Positions 43,901-51,989 of a DNA stretch of 55,273 nucleotides are shown here, one piece after another (the stretch's first letter is position 1; every line of letters starts with the position of its first letter). Source of the DNA: Candidatus Gastranaerophilales bacterium (lineage in GTDB: Bacteria; Cyanobacteriota; Vampirovibrionia; Gastranaerophilales; Gastranaerophilaceae). The position numbers were made by a program, and so were the translations under genes. Location: the NCBI GenBank assembly GCA_944322855.1, contig CALUQG010000012.1, positions 1 to 55,273 on the forward strand, given 5' to 3'. Under the pieces are notes generated by a model, which saw only the letters and a list, made by a program, of their open reading frames with translations, searched no databases and was not told the origin of the DNA.

Positions 43901-44087
43901 TGAGTTAATTCTTGAGATTGATGGTGTTGAGGATAACAAGGTATCAAGATTAACAGACATAAAAAAACAAACTATACTGGAGAGAGCCGGATATACTGTG
44001 GAAAGAATTTCTTTTCGTGAATGGGAACACAGTTCTCAGGCTTGTATAGATAGAGTTAAACGTATTTTATTAAAACAAAAAATCTAA
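40953..44087 (+). CDS. Superfamily 1 helicase with C-terminal PD-(D/E)xK-type nuclease domain
   Basis: The 1044-aa protein has an N-terminal domain of about 310 residues, SF1 helicase motif I GPPGTGKS (340-347), a coiled-coil insertion (about 430-610), motif II IDEAS (about 660), VGDDKQLPHLSF (motif III), motif V/VI GTAHTFQGDERDVMIFSLAI and NVAITRARKKLITF. The C-terminal 100 residues (FEQTVAQALIMEGFEIEAGK, IPDMFVKDEKGNELILEIDG) look like a Vsr/DUF559-type nuclease with D972 and E987 in place. Such helicase-Vsr proteins (DUF4011 or MTES_1575 types) include phage-defence enzymes, but a repair or RNA role is also possible. It stands alone, and its stop overlaps the ald stop by two bases on the other strand. 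Confidence 0.85.
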   Translation: MLQEATKIIQSAFHDSFIKRLSLYLHDCVREEVQSSTFRNLKQDKDNKWIFLKGEESLFSNPDASLSLDGSDSDLTELMIQSEMSQKDKYLIYGHLFLVGKNSKSKRKSEFLTPLLYAPCRLERDGVNIVCSLQDDSLSLNTGALTALMGKNDDEDEMEHMLDGLLEVVPDLPLNQNKLNIFLTTLRSILPDVEISLNHEDDADENYVKDTADNFYQKIDSENIDEFVEDARENKTSSRPEKVCVTSQSALILTKRPSITAGVLHELTQISEKPSGTFRESALSVINEEYLRGVGKLFNKDTKDKKELKDFVAVTPLSLSDSQEDVIKKIEQNSLLAVYGPPGTGKSQTIVNLVAHLVANGKTVLVASRMDKAVDVVAQRLNELGAPFLALRAGRLNYQKQLSFQLQDLIANKIDIDTGFEQAILVDVDDMRDLIFAIRELENKCEKIISLEKEWHEIICKKQELEKDLGDKEFIKTKLKKDEVDEIKKVLSSIEHNLEKSGLLSNIANTLNAMKLKKILNISSLPSDPESIMRLSLELQVSEMECNARIVETRIHKIGNIHQLLEQIKELKRKQRTLAVDILKNKRRESLKGLLRDQIKRQRLIVHTKAIVERKKNLQNRLLEEEDFTPLLEAFPCWCVTTYAVSGSLPMKSGLFDVAIIDEASQCDIASCFPILFRAKKAVIVGDDKQLPHLSFLEKAKEQSFLSQYNIPDKYQLMWRFRTNSMFDLANYYSTNPVLLDEHFRSYYPIIQFSNHEFYGNRIRIMTKDAGTNDVLELHRVIDGKVDSDATRNVPECEAVLKRVHELIADDEGNDENPVSIGIVSPFRGQVDLIQKALCRVLTETTIRKHKIEVGTAHTFQGDERDVMIFSLAIADNSFSQSLTFLQKPNLFNVAITRARKKLITFISRSPQELPSGLLKDYLEYTQRYIESAKEDEFSKNKFKNDFEQTVAQALIMEGFEIEAGKEAAGVIPDMFVKDEKGNELILEIDGVEDNKVSRLTDIKKQTILERAGYTVERISFREWEHSSQACIDRVKRILLKQKI

Positions 44088-45205
44088 AATCCTATCAGCA
44101 TTGAAAGTTCCGAATATGGATATCCGATAGATTTTGCTATTTCAGGGTTAGTAAGCTTACCCTGAAATGTATTAACACCTTTGTATAATTCCGGGGTAGC
44201 TTTTACAGCTGCTATAAATCCTTTTTTGGCAAGTTTTTCAATATATGGCAAAATATAATTGTTTAAAGAAATTGTTGCTGTTCTGGCTACGCAGCTTGGA
44301 ATATTAGGTACCGCATAGTGTATTACACCGTGTTTTACAAAAGTAGGATTGTCAAGTGATGTTGGCTTTTCTATCGTAGCAACACTGCCGCCTTGGTCTA
44401 TGGATACATCTATTATAATTGAACCTTTTTTCATATTCTTAACCATATCTTCGGTTATTATATGAGGTGTTTTGATCCCTGGTACCAAGATTGCGCAAAT
44501 AACTACGTCAGCTTTTTGGGTGAATTTCCCAAGATTATATTCATTTGATATGGCTGTTTTTACTGTTCCACGGAATAATTTATCAGCTTTGGCAAGTTTT
44601 TGAGGATTTATATCAAGCAATGTAACACTTGCCCCCATTCCGGATGCCACTCTGGCCGCATTTGTACCGACTACACCTGCTCCTATGATAACAACTTCTG
44701 CCGGATATACTCCGGGAACTCCTCCCAACAGTTTTCCTGTACCTCCGTGTGTATTTTCAAGCAGTCTTGATGCAATTTGGACAGAAACTTTTCCTGCTAT
44801 CTCACTGACAGGAAGAAGCAAAGGCAGCCTTCCGGCATCTGTTTGAATAGTCTCATAGGCAATAGAAGTTATTTTTTTCTTTAATAATACGTCCAATAAC
44901 TCAGTATCTATTGCAAGATGTGTATATGAAAGAACTGTCTGTCCGTTTTTTAATAATGGATATTCTTCTTTCTGCAGTTTTTTTACTTTTACTATAATTT
45001 CAGATTTCGAATAAACTTCTTCTGCTGAATTTACAACTTTTGCACCGGCTTGTTCGTACAATTCATCAGAAAAACCTATTTTTTCTCCGGCTCCGCTTTC
45101 AAAATAGACAATGTTATCTTGTTCTATAAGTGTTTTTACTGACGAAGGTATTAATGAAACCCTGTTTTCGCAGTCCTTTATTTCTTTAGGAATACCAATA
45201 ATCAT
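44084..45205 (-). CDS. ald: Alanine dehydrogenase
   Basis: Ald interconverts alanine and pyruvate plus ammonia with NAD(H). The 373-aa protein matches the family closely: MIIGIPKEIKDCENRVSLIP, VKVKKLQKEEYPLL (catalytic Lys), LSYTHLAIDTELLD (His96), AYETIQTDAGRLPLLLPVSE, the Rossmann motif VVIIGAGVVGTNAARVASGM, and SIDQGGSVATIEKPTS with HYAVPNIPSCVARTAT. A strong GGAGG precedes the ATG. It lies 24 bases after pyrF, so the two form an operon, although the pathways are unrelated. Confidence 0.97.
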   Translation of the reverse strand: MIIGIPKEIKDCENRVSLIPSSVKTLIEQDNIVYFESGAGEKIGFSDELYEQAGAKVVNSAEEVYSKSEIIVKVKKLQKEEYPLLKNGQTVLSYTHLAIDTELLDVLLKKKITSIAYETIQTDAGRLPLLLPVSEIAGKVSVQIASRLLENTHGGTGKLLGGVPGVYPAEVVIIGAGVVGTNAARVASGMGASVTLLDINPQKLAKADKLFRGTVKTAISNEYNLGKFTQKADVVICAILVPGIKTPHIITEDMVKNMKKGSIIIDVSIDQGGSVATIEKPTSLDNPTFVKHGVIHYAVPNIPSCVARTATISLNNYILPYIEKLAKKGFIAAVKATPELYKGVNTFQGKLTNPEIAKSIGYPYSELSMLIGF

Positions 45206-45229
45206 TAAAACCTCCAGTCTTTTGTCTTT

Positions 45230-45988
45230 TTATATTTGTACTGTTTTTGAAGCTTCTTCAATTTCGTCAATAATTAAATTAGCCGCAGCAATTGGATCAT
45301 CTGCAGATGTAATTGGTCTTCCGACAACCATGTAATCAACACCGGCACGTATGGCATCAGCCGGTGTGACAACTCTTATCTGATCATTAACTACAGACCA
45401 TGTTGGTCTTATAGCAGGGCAGAGGATAATAAATTCATCAGAAAACTCTTGTCTTATTTTTTTTGCTTCGGATGCACTTGCAATAACCCCATCTATTTTA
45501 GACTCTTTTGCCAGGTATGTAAGATGAGATACATACTCATCTATATTCATTCTTACATTCAATTCTTCTGTCAAAGTTCGCTGACCAAAGCTGGATAGCA
45601 GTGTTACACCAAGAATAGTCGGTTCGGGTTGATTAAATTTTTTAGCGGTTTCTTTTGCAACTTTGACTGTTGTTGTAAGCATTTTTGAACCGCCTGCAAG
45701 ATGCGCACTAAATATCGTTACACCTCTTTTTATTAAATTAGAACCGGCTTTGGCTACTGTTGATGGAATATCATGAAATTTTCCGTCAAAGTAAACTTCT
45801 CCGCCTAATTTTTTTATCAAGTCAATAGCATCATATGCACAGGAAGTAAACAGCTGGGGGCCTACTTTGAAACATCCTACATAATCTTTTAAAAGCGTTA
45901 CTAATCTTTCGACTTCTTCTAAAGAGTCGGTATCCAGCGCTAAAACAATTCTGTCTTTAGCGGATAAGTTTTTGTTTTTAATACCCAT
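45230..45988 (-). CDS. pyrF: Orotidine 5'-phosphate decarboxylase
   Basis: PyrF makes UMP, the last step of de novo pyrimidine synthesis. The 252-aa barrel has IVLALDTDSLEE (substrate Asp19), FKVGPQLF, and the catalytic VYFDGKFHDIPSTV with D68, K70 and D73, then VTLLSSFGQRTL and the phosphate-binding loop RVVTPADAIRAGVDYMVVGR. AGG lies very near the ATG; TATAAT lies 13 bases upstream, giving a short leader. ald follows in the same operon. Confidence 0.95.
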   Translation of the reverse strand: MGIKNKNLSAKDRIVLALDTDSLEEVERLVTLLKDYVGCFKVGPQLFTSCAYDAIDLIKKLGGEVYFDGKFHDIPSTVAKAGSNLIKRGVTIFSAHLAGGSKMLTTTVKVAKETAKKFNQPEPTILGVTLLSSFGQRTLTEELNVRMNIDEYVSHLTYLAKESKIDGVIASASEAKKIRQEFSDEFIILCPAIRPTWSVVNDQIRVVTPADAIRAGVDYMVVGRPITSADDPIAAANLIIDEIEEASKTVQI

Positions 45989-46070
45989 ACCTGATTTCTA
46001 AATTATAACTATAGCTCTTCAAATATAACATTTTAAGATGTTTATTGCAAGATATACAATAAATTTGTGT

Positions 46071-46529
46071 CTATTTGCAAAAAGTTTGCATAAACCCTTT
46101 AGAACGTCCGTTTTTTGTTTTGTAACTCCCTGAAAAATAGACATCTGTTGTTTTTACATAGCCGTAGGTTCTTTCCTGTACGTCATTAAAATCTTCACAG
46201 TTTACATCGAAAATTCCCATCATTTTTCCATCCGGTGATTTGTAAACACCAATGTGACGCAGATAAATGTTTTGCACGCTGGCTGCATCGTAAAGATATC
46301 CGCTGGGCAGTTTTTTCCATACTGCACGATTTTCTCTAAAATTCAGCATATTTAAATCAATAAGAAAGGAAGCAACATCTTCTTTCATTTTTTCTGCTCT
46401 TGCCGGACTTTGTTTTGCAACTCTGTTTGCTGCTGCGTAGAGCTGGTTTCCGATTTCATAATTAGTTCTTGCCAGAGCCGGCTGCATTAGTACAGTTATT
46501 ATGATTGCTGAAAAAATGAATTTTAGCAT
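46071..46529 (-). CDS. Small secreted protein of unknown function
   Basis: The 152-aa protein has a clear signal peptide (MLKFIFSAIIITVLMQPALA, cut before RTNYE). The mature part of about 132 residues is mixed helix and strand with two Cys (about 110 and 151, VNCEDFND and the C-terminal TFCK) that could form a disulfide. A phrase like RTYGYVKTTDVYFSGSYKTK is beta-rich. No family is recognised. Its start overlaps the tsaD stop by seven bases, so it is the last gene of the thrS-tsaD operon. Confidence 0.75.
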   Translation of the reverse strand: MLKFIFSAIIITVLMQPALARTNYEIGNQLYAAANRVAKQSPARAEKMKEDVASFLIDLNMLNFRENRAVWKKLPSGYLYDAASVQNIYLRHIGVYKSPDGKMMGIFDVNCEDFNDVQERTYGYVKTTDVYFSGSYKTKNGRSKGFMQTFCK

Positions 46530-47575
46530 CTTGAAAATACTTCAATCTCCAGTGAGTCCATTGTGTTAGCAAGAAAATAAGCTGAACTTGCAATCATTGA
46601 TGCATTGTCAGTGCAGTATTTCATAGCCGGTGCATATATTTTGTAACCTTTGTCCTGCAAAGAAAAGAATTTTTTTCTTATTTCAGAATTTGCGGCCACA
46701 CCGCCGCCGAGAACAATTTGTTTTATTCCGAAATTGTCAGCTGCTTTCAATGTCTTTTTAAAAAGTGTAGACGTGATACATTCCTGAAAACTTGCGGCTA
46801 CATCTTCTTTTGGTATATAACCAAGCTCTTTTTCTAATTTCCTTGTTAAATTCAGCACGGCTGTTTTTAGACCGGAAAAGCTAAAATCATACTCACCTTG
46901 AACTTTTGCTTCAGGAAGTTTGTATGCATTCGGGTTTCCGTTAGGGGCCATCCTGTCAAGATTTAATCCACCGGGATAAGGCAGACCAAGAAGTCTTGCA
47001 ACTTTATCATAAGCTTCTCCTGTAGCATCATCAATGGTTTCACCTATGATTTGCTGGTTAAGATAGTCATCAACTTTAATAATTTGAGTGTGACCGCCGC
47101 TGATTAAAAGTGCTATCATCGGCGGTTTTAAATCTGTGTCTATGTAATTTGCACAAACATGGGCATTTAGATGATTTACTCCTATAAAAGGTTTGTCGTA
47201 TGTTATTGCAAGAGCTTTTGCCGCATTTAAGCCAACAAGAAGTGAGCCGACTAGACCGGGGCCTACGGTTGCTGCAATGGCTGTTATGTCATCGGGCTTT
47301 AATCCGGATTGTTTGAAAGCTTCAGATATAATAACATTTACAGCATCTAGATGCTCTCTTGCCGCAATCTCAGGAACAACACCGCCGAATTGTTGATGTG
47401 TTTTTATTTGTGAGGCTACAACATTTGCAAGAACTTCTCTTCCGTTTTTGACTATTGCACATGCTGTCTCGTCACAGCTTGACTCAAGTGCCATTATAAT
47501 AATGTCATCTTTAGCATCCGGCCCAATAAAGACGGACTCTCCGCTTATAGGCTTTTTAAATTCTTTTAAAAGCAT
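46523..47575 (-). CDS. tsaD: tRNA threonylcarbamoyladenosine biosynthesis protein TsaD
   Basis: TsaD, with TsaB and TsaE, transfers threonylcarbamoyl to A37 of ANN-reading tRNAs. Motifs are MALESSCDETACAIV, GVVPEIAAREHLD, GVNHLNAHV (metal-binding HxxxH), LLISGGHTQI, GEAYDKVARLLGLPYPGG and VLGGGVAANSEIR. The 350-aa reading adds about 25 residues before the family start at M28 (47494). The longer form starts two bases after the thrS stop and is favoured by coupling, but the short one is possible. TsaB and TsaE are not in the window. Confidence 0.95.
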   Translation of the reverse strand: MLLKEFKKPISGESVFIGPDAKDDIIIMALESSCDETACAIVKNGREVLANVVASQIKTHQQFGGVVPEIAAREHLDAVNVIISEAFKQSGLKPDDITAIAATVGPGLVGSLLVGLNAAKALAITYDKPFIGVNHLNAHVCANYIDTDLKPPMIALLISGGHTQIIKVDDYLNQQIIGETIDDATGEAYDKVARLLGLPYPGGLNLDRMAPNGNPNAYKLPEAKVQGEYDFSFSGLKTAVLNLTRKLEKELGYIPKEDVAASFQECITSTLFKKTLKAADNFGIKQIVLGGGVAANSEIRKKFFSLQDKGYKIYAPAMKYCTDNASMIASSAYFLANTMDSLEIEVFSRC

Positions 47576-47577
47576 AT

Positions 47578-49527
47578 CTATACTCTGTTTTGTATTTCTT
47601 CTTTCAATTTTGCTGCGAAGTCTTCAATTTTCATTGAGCCAATCGGGCCTTCTCCTCTTTTTCTGATAGAGACAGTTCCTTCTTCTATTTCTTTATCGCC
47701 TACTACAGCAACGTAAGGTATTTTCTTGTCTTGCAGAGCTTCTCTGATTTTGTAGTTCATACTTTCTGAACGATCATCCAGATTGACTCTTATACCTGCA
47801 TTGCGTAGTGTTTTGTATACTTTTTCTGCATAATCTGCGTGTTTGTCATTTGAAATAGGAACAATGTCAACCTGAGTAGGAGCAAGCCATAGAGGGAAAG
47901 CACCTGCATAGTGTTCAATAAGTATGCCATGAAATCTTTCCATAGACCCAAAGATTACTCTGTGGAGCATAAGCGGAGTTTTTAGCTGACCGTCTTTGTC
48001 CTGATATTTTATGTCAAAACGTGCCGGCAGATTGAAATCAAGCTGTATCGTAGCACACTGCCAGGTTCTTCCGATAGCATCTTTTACTTTAAAGTCAATT
48101 TTCGGGCCGTAGAATGCTCCGTCACCTTCATTGATTTCGTATTTCATTCCGCGTCTTTCCATTGCTTCTTTAAGACCGGCTTCTGCTTTGTTCCAGTTTT
48201 CTATTTCGCCTATATAGCTTTCCGGACGTGTAGAAAGTTCTACTTCAAAATCCATTTTGAATATAGCCATTGTGTCGGCAACAAAATCAATAATTTCGTT
48301 TATTTCATCAACGAGTTGTTCAGGAGTACAGAATATGTGAGCATCGTCTTGAGTAAAGCCCTGAACTCTTGTTAAACCGGCCAATGCACCTGAATGTTCT
48401 CTTCTGTAAACTGTACCGAGTTCGGCCATTCTTAAAGGCAATGAACGATATGAATGTCTGTTTGCCTGATAAATGAGGATATGGAACGGGCAGTTCATTG
48501 GTTTTAAGATGTACTGATCGTCTGCTTCGTCTTCTTTTTGGATAAAGAACATATTTTCTCTGTAGTGATCAGCGTGACCTGAAATCTCCCAGAGTTTTGA
48601 TTTTGCTATATGAGGTGTATTAACTATTACATACCCTCTTTTTCTGTGTTCTGATCTCCAGTAGTTTTCTATTTCTTCTCGAACAACAGCGAGATTTGGA
48701 TGCCACAATACAAGTCCTGCACCGAGTTCTTCTCTTGTTGAGAACAAATCAAGCTTTGCTCCTAGTTTTCTATGGTCGCGTTTCTCTGCTTCTTCGACCA
48801 TTGTAAGGTATGCTTTCAAATCGTCCTTTGTCCAGAACGCTGTTGCATAGATTCTTTGAAGCATTTTGTTCTTTGCATTTCCTCTCCAGTATGCCCCTGC
48901 AACTTTGAGCAATTTAAAAGCTTTTATAAATGATGTGTTAGGAAGGTGCGGCCCTGCACAAAGATCATTGAACAATGCTTTACCTTCTTTGTCTTTTGTT
49001 AAAAACAGAGTCGGATTATGGTGTTTGTGTTCTTCCAGAAGTTCAGCTTTATAAATTTCACCTTCACTTTTAAATTCATTGATTTGTGCATCAACATCCG
49101 GTATCAAATATTTTTCAAATGTTAGATTTTCTTTTACAATTTCATTCATTTTTTCTTCAATTTTTGACAGATCTTCTTCTGTAAATGTATGTCCGTCTAA
49201 ATCAAAGTCATAGTAAAAACCGTTTTCTATAGCCGGGCCGATAGCAAGTTTTGCCTGTGGAAAAAGTGCTATGACTGCCTGAGCCATAATGTGTGATGTT
49301 GAGTGTCTCAGAATACTCAATGTTTCTTTGTCTTTTGAGGTTAATATTTTAACGTGGTCATTATTAGAGAGAGGTGTTCGTATATCTTTCATTTCACCGT
49401 TGATTTCCAGTGCAACGGCATTTTTGGCTAATCCTTCACTGATTTTTGATGCAAGAGAAAATCCATTTGCATTTTCTTCAAGTTCAATTTTTGAATTGTC
49501 AGGTAATATTACCTCAATTTTAGACAT
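47578..49527 (-). CDS. thrS: Threonine-tRNA ligase
   Basis: ThrRS charges tRNA-Thr. The 649-aa protein carries the TGS domain (1-62), the N2 editing domain with HSTSHIMAQAVI and the second histidine region, the class II core with motif 2 (RMAELGTVYRREHSGALAGL), the zinc ligands (MNCPFHILIY and LMLHRVIFGSMERFHGILIE) and the anticodon-binding domain VDIVPISNDKHADYAEKVYK. Length is that of the full bacterial enzyme. GAGAGGA precedes the ATG at about 9 bases. It heads an operon with tsaD, both concerning threonine and tRNA. Confidence 0.97.
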   Translation of the reverse strand: MSKIEVILPDNSKIELEENANGFSLASKISEGLAKNAVALEINGEMKDIRTPLSNNDHVKILTSKDKETLSILRHSTSHIMAQAVIALFPQAKLAIGPAIENGFYYDFDLDGHTFTEEDLSKIEEKMNEIVKENLTFEKYLIPDVDAQINEFKSEGEIYKAELLEEHKHHNPTLFLTKDKEGKALFNDLCAGPHLPNTSFIKAFKLLKVAGAYWRGNAKNKMLQRIYATAFWTKDDLKAYLTMVEEAEKRDHRKLGAKLDLFSTREELGAGLVLWHPNLAVVREEIENYWRSEHRKRGYVIVNTPHIAKSKLWEISGHADHYRENMFFIQKEDEADDQYILKPMNCPFHILIYQANRHSYRSLPLRMAELGTVYRREHSGALAGLTRVQGFTQDDAHIFCTPEQLVDEINEIIDFVADTMAIFKMDFEVELSTRPESYIGEIENWNKAEAGLKEAMERRGMKYEINEGDGAFYGPKIDFKVKDAIGRTWQCATIQLDFNLPARFDIKYQDKDGQLKTPLMLHRVIFGSMERFHGILIEHYAGAFPLWLAPTQVDIVPISNDKHADYAEKVYKTLRNAGIRVNLDDRSESMNYKIREALQDKKIPYVAVVGDKEIEEGTVSIRKRGEGPIGSMKIEDFAAKLKEEIQNRV

Positions 49528-49738
49528 TATTTTTATCCTCTCTTTTTTCTACCTAATACTTTTATATCACCAGCAAAAATCTATTGCAATTTGTGGCTAA
49601 TCTAAGTTGACTATATAAATAAACTGTAATATAATTTAAAAAAAATCAATATTTTGTAATATTTCGTTAGGTTATTAACTTTTATTGCAAGATAACTATT
49701 ATTTAGGCATATAGGGTAAAGAAAGATAGGTTTTTAAC

Positions 49739-50488
49739 ATGTGTCCAACAAATGAATCTAATGAGCAAGGCGAAGCTAAGCAAAAGATTTTGATTGCTGA
49801 CGATGAAGCAAGTATTCGTAGAATTCTTGAAACCAGATTAGGAATGATTGGTTACGATATAGTTACAGCTGCTGACGGTGAAGAAGCTGTTGCTGTTTTT
49901 AATAAGGAAAATCCTGATTTGGTGGTACTCGATGTTATGATGCCAAAAATGGACGGTTATGGTGTTTGTCGTGAGATTAGAAGAACTTCTGATGTTCCGA
50001 TTATCATTTTGACAGCCCTCGGTGATGTTTCAGAAAGAATTACAGGTCTTGAATTAGGCGCTGATGATTATGTAGTTAAACCATTCAGCCCGAAAGAGCT
50101 TGAAGCACGTGTAAAATCTGTGCTCAGACGTTCCACTAACAGAGAAATTGCTCCATCTACCGGTAAAGTAACTAAAAATGTTATTACTACAGGTAATATA
50201 AAAATAGATACAGCAAGAAGGCAGGTATTCAGAAAAAATGAACGTATAAGACTTACTGGTATGGAATTCAGTCTGCTTGAACTTCTTGTTAACAATTCTG
50301 GTCAGGCTTATTCAAGAAATGAAATTCTTCAATATGTATGGGCTTATCCTCCGGATCATAGAATTGATACAAGGGTTGTTGATGTTCATATTTCAAGACT
50401 CCGTTCAAAGCTTGAAACAGATCCTGCTAATCCGGAACTTATTCTTACAGCCAGAGGTATTGGCTACATGTTCCAGAGAATTAATTAA
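49739..50488 (+). CDS. rpaB: OmpR-family response regulator, RpaB/Ycf27-like
   Basis: The 249-aa protein has a receiver domain (18-135) with DD21-22, phospho-acceptor D65 (VVLDVMMP), T92 and K114 (VVKPFSPKELEARV), and a winged-helix DNA-binding domain (150-248) with TGMEFSLLELLVNNSGQAYS and VVDVHISRLRSKLETDPANP. Several stretches (ASIRRILETRLGMIGYDIVT, DGYGVCREIRR, ITGLELGADDYVVKPFSPKE, NPELILTARGIGYMFQRI) read almost word for word like cyanobacterial RpaB, the essential high-light and redox regulator. No histidine kinase is adjacent. In a non-photosynthetic cell the signal must differ. The orthology is judged from memory of the family. Confidence 0.88.
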   Translation: MCPTNESNEQGEAKQKILIADDEASIRRILETRLGMIGYDIVTAADGEEAVAVFNKENPDLVVLDVMMPKMDGYGVCREIRRTSDVPIIILTALGDVSERITGLELGADDYVVKPFSPKELEARVKSVLRRSTNREIAPSTGKVTKNVITTGNIKIDTARRQVFRKNERIRLTGMEFSLLELLVNNSGQAYSRNEILQYVWAYPPDHRIDTRVVDVHISRLRSKLETDPANPELILTARGIGYMFQRIN

Positions 50489-50500
50489 TTTTTATTAAAA

Positions 50501-50537
50501 ACAAAAAGCAGCTGCTAAATGTGCAGCTGCTTTTTTA
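50501..50537. terminator. Bidirectional terminator after the RpaB-like gene
   Basis: AAAAAGCAGCTGC (50503-50515) and GCAGCTGCTTTTTT (50523-50536) form a long GC-rich stem between convergent stops at 50488 and 50535. Confidence 0.9.
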
Positions 50538-51953
50538 TATTTTGTTTTTGCTGAATATATAGTCCTCTACAACTGTAAAAAAAGGTTGTGTTCTTTTTTC
50601 TTTGTTTGAAAAATTAAGCTGTATATCAGTAGGAATGACTGTGTAATTGTCGGTTAGATAAACTTTACCGTTTACATCTATTATTTTATTATATTTTTCA
50701 CTACTGCAGTTGTATTTCTTCAGGGTTTTAAGATTATGTAAATTCTCATTAGTGTGAATAATACCGCTGAATAGTTTTGCAAATTCTATATCATCCATAT
50801 CCGGATTGTTTTCTTTTATCAACTGTTCAAGCTTTACTCCTGCTGTCAATTCTGTTTCGATGTCGTCTTCAATTTTTGATTTTGTTGATAATCCAAGCTT
50901 TTCTTTGTATATTTTCAATACATTGTCAAGTTGTTTTTCTGTTTTTATATATTTTTTATTAGCTGACAAGTCTTTTTTGCATTGGTTGCTAAACTCAATG
51001 AATATATCATTTAATAGTTTTAGTTCATCTCTTGAGTAGTATCCATCCATATTGGGAACATTGTCGCTAATCGCACGTTTTATTGTATTGAATTCTTCTT
51101 TCGCACTAATCGGGATACATGTAAAGAGCGCATTTGCTATTCTTTCAATATGTTTTTGGTAAATTCTTTCTGCTAATTCTTTTTTGCCTTGCTTTTTTAG
51201 TTCTTTAACTTTTTCAAGTGTTCCATGAAACGGATTAATTGAAATATTAAACTGGTATAATTCTTGAATATTACTGTCTTTTGCATAATATTCCACTATT
51301 CGTTCAGCCCTTTTTTGATACTTTTCACTCTTTGTTGCCCATCCTGATGTATCAAATATGCCTTTCATTCCTGTTAATTTATAAATTAGACTGTTAATTT
51401 CAGGAAACTCATGCATATTCTTATTTTTGTCAGGTATGGCTACTTCTATATTATCTGCATCAAACACAAGTGATTGAAGTTGTTTGTTTTTGGAGGAATA
51501 GAAAAAATCTATTTTGCTTCTTTTTTTTAGTTCTTCATATCCTTTGAATAATTCTTTCAAGTCTTCAAACATTACTGTTGCCGTAAAGTTGTCTGACGAT
51601 TTTATTATCTTTTTAGCACCTGCGTAACAATATGAACAGTTGTTAAAACAGCCTCTTACGGCTAAAATGTGGTGGAGTTTATCTGATATAAACCCAATCT
51701 CTTTTAAACTCAAACCTTCAAATATTTTTATTCCTTTTTGTATTCCGTCGAGTTTTTCCAGATTATAGGCTTTTGGATTGTTTTTAGCTCCAATTATTGA
51801 AGCTAGAAATCTTTGAAGTTTAAGTTTCTTTTGTAAAATGTTTTCTAAATTGTGAACTGATGCAATATTTTGTCCGAATTTAATATTTGCATTTTTCTTA
51901 GAAAAACTATTAAATCTATTTATTTTGTATTCTGTATGACCTGAAACTTTCAT
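50535..51953 (-). CDS. Radical SAM protein of unrecognised type
   Basis: The 472-aa protein contains the radical SAM cluster motif CFNNCSYCYAG (C102, C106, C109), preceded by HHILAVRG, the usual strand before the cluster. Downstream phrases such as LQSLVFDADNIEVAIPD and LYQFNISINPFHG fit a partial TIM barrel; the last 170 residues are helical and Lys-rich with no second cluster pattern. The first 30 residues (MKVSGHTEYKINRFNSFSKK, then a FGQ) are polar and lineage-like. The ATG at 51953 is preferred to a TTG two codons earlier. Its chemistry and substrate are unknown; no peptide precursor gene is seen beside it. Confidence 0.78.
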   Translation of the reverse strand: MKVSGHTEYKINRFNSFSKKNANIKFGQNIASVHNLENILQKKLKLQRFLASIIGAKNNPKAYNLEKLDGIQKGIKIFEGLSLKEIGFISDKLHHILAVRGCFNNCSYCYAGAKKIIKSSDNFTATVMFEDLKELFKGYEELKKRSKIDFFYSSKNKQLQSLVFDADNIEVAIPDKNKNMHEFPEINSLIYKLTGMKGIFDTSGWATKSEKYQKRAERIVEYYAKDSNIQELYQFNISINPFHGTLEKVKELKKQGKKELAERIYQKHIERIANALFTCIPISAKEEFNTIKRAISDNVPNMDGYYSRDELKLLNDIFIEFSNQCKKDLSANKKYIKTEKQLDNVLKIYKEKLGLSTKSKIEDDIETELTAGVKLEQLIKENNPDMDDIEFAKLFSGIIHTNENLHNLKTLKKYNCSSEKYNKIIDVNGKVYLTDNYTVIPTDIQLNFSNKEKRTQPFFTVVEDYIFSKNKI

Positions 51954-51989
51954 GGTCAATTTAACGTATATGAATAACTTTTTTTGCTA

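Noticed and set aside
49600-49738. HLR1-like RpaB-binding sites upstream of the rpaB-like gene
   Set aside because: TGTAATA occurs twice in this region but the spacing is about 30 bases and the flanking bases do not fit the paired HLR1 consensus as I know it.
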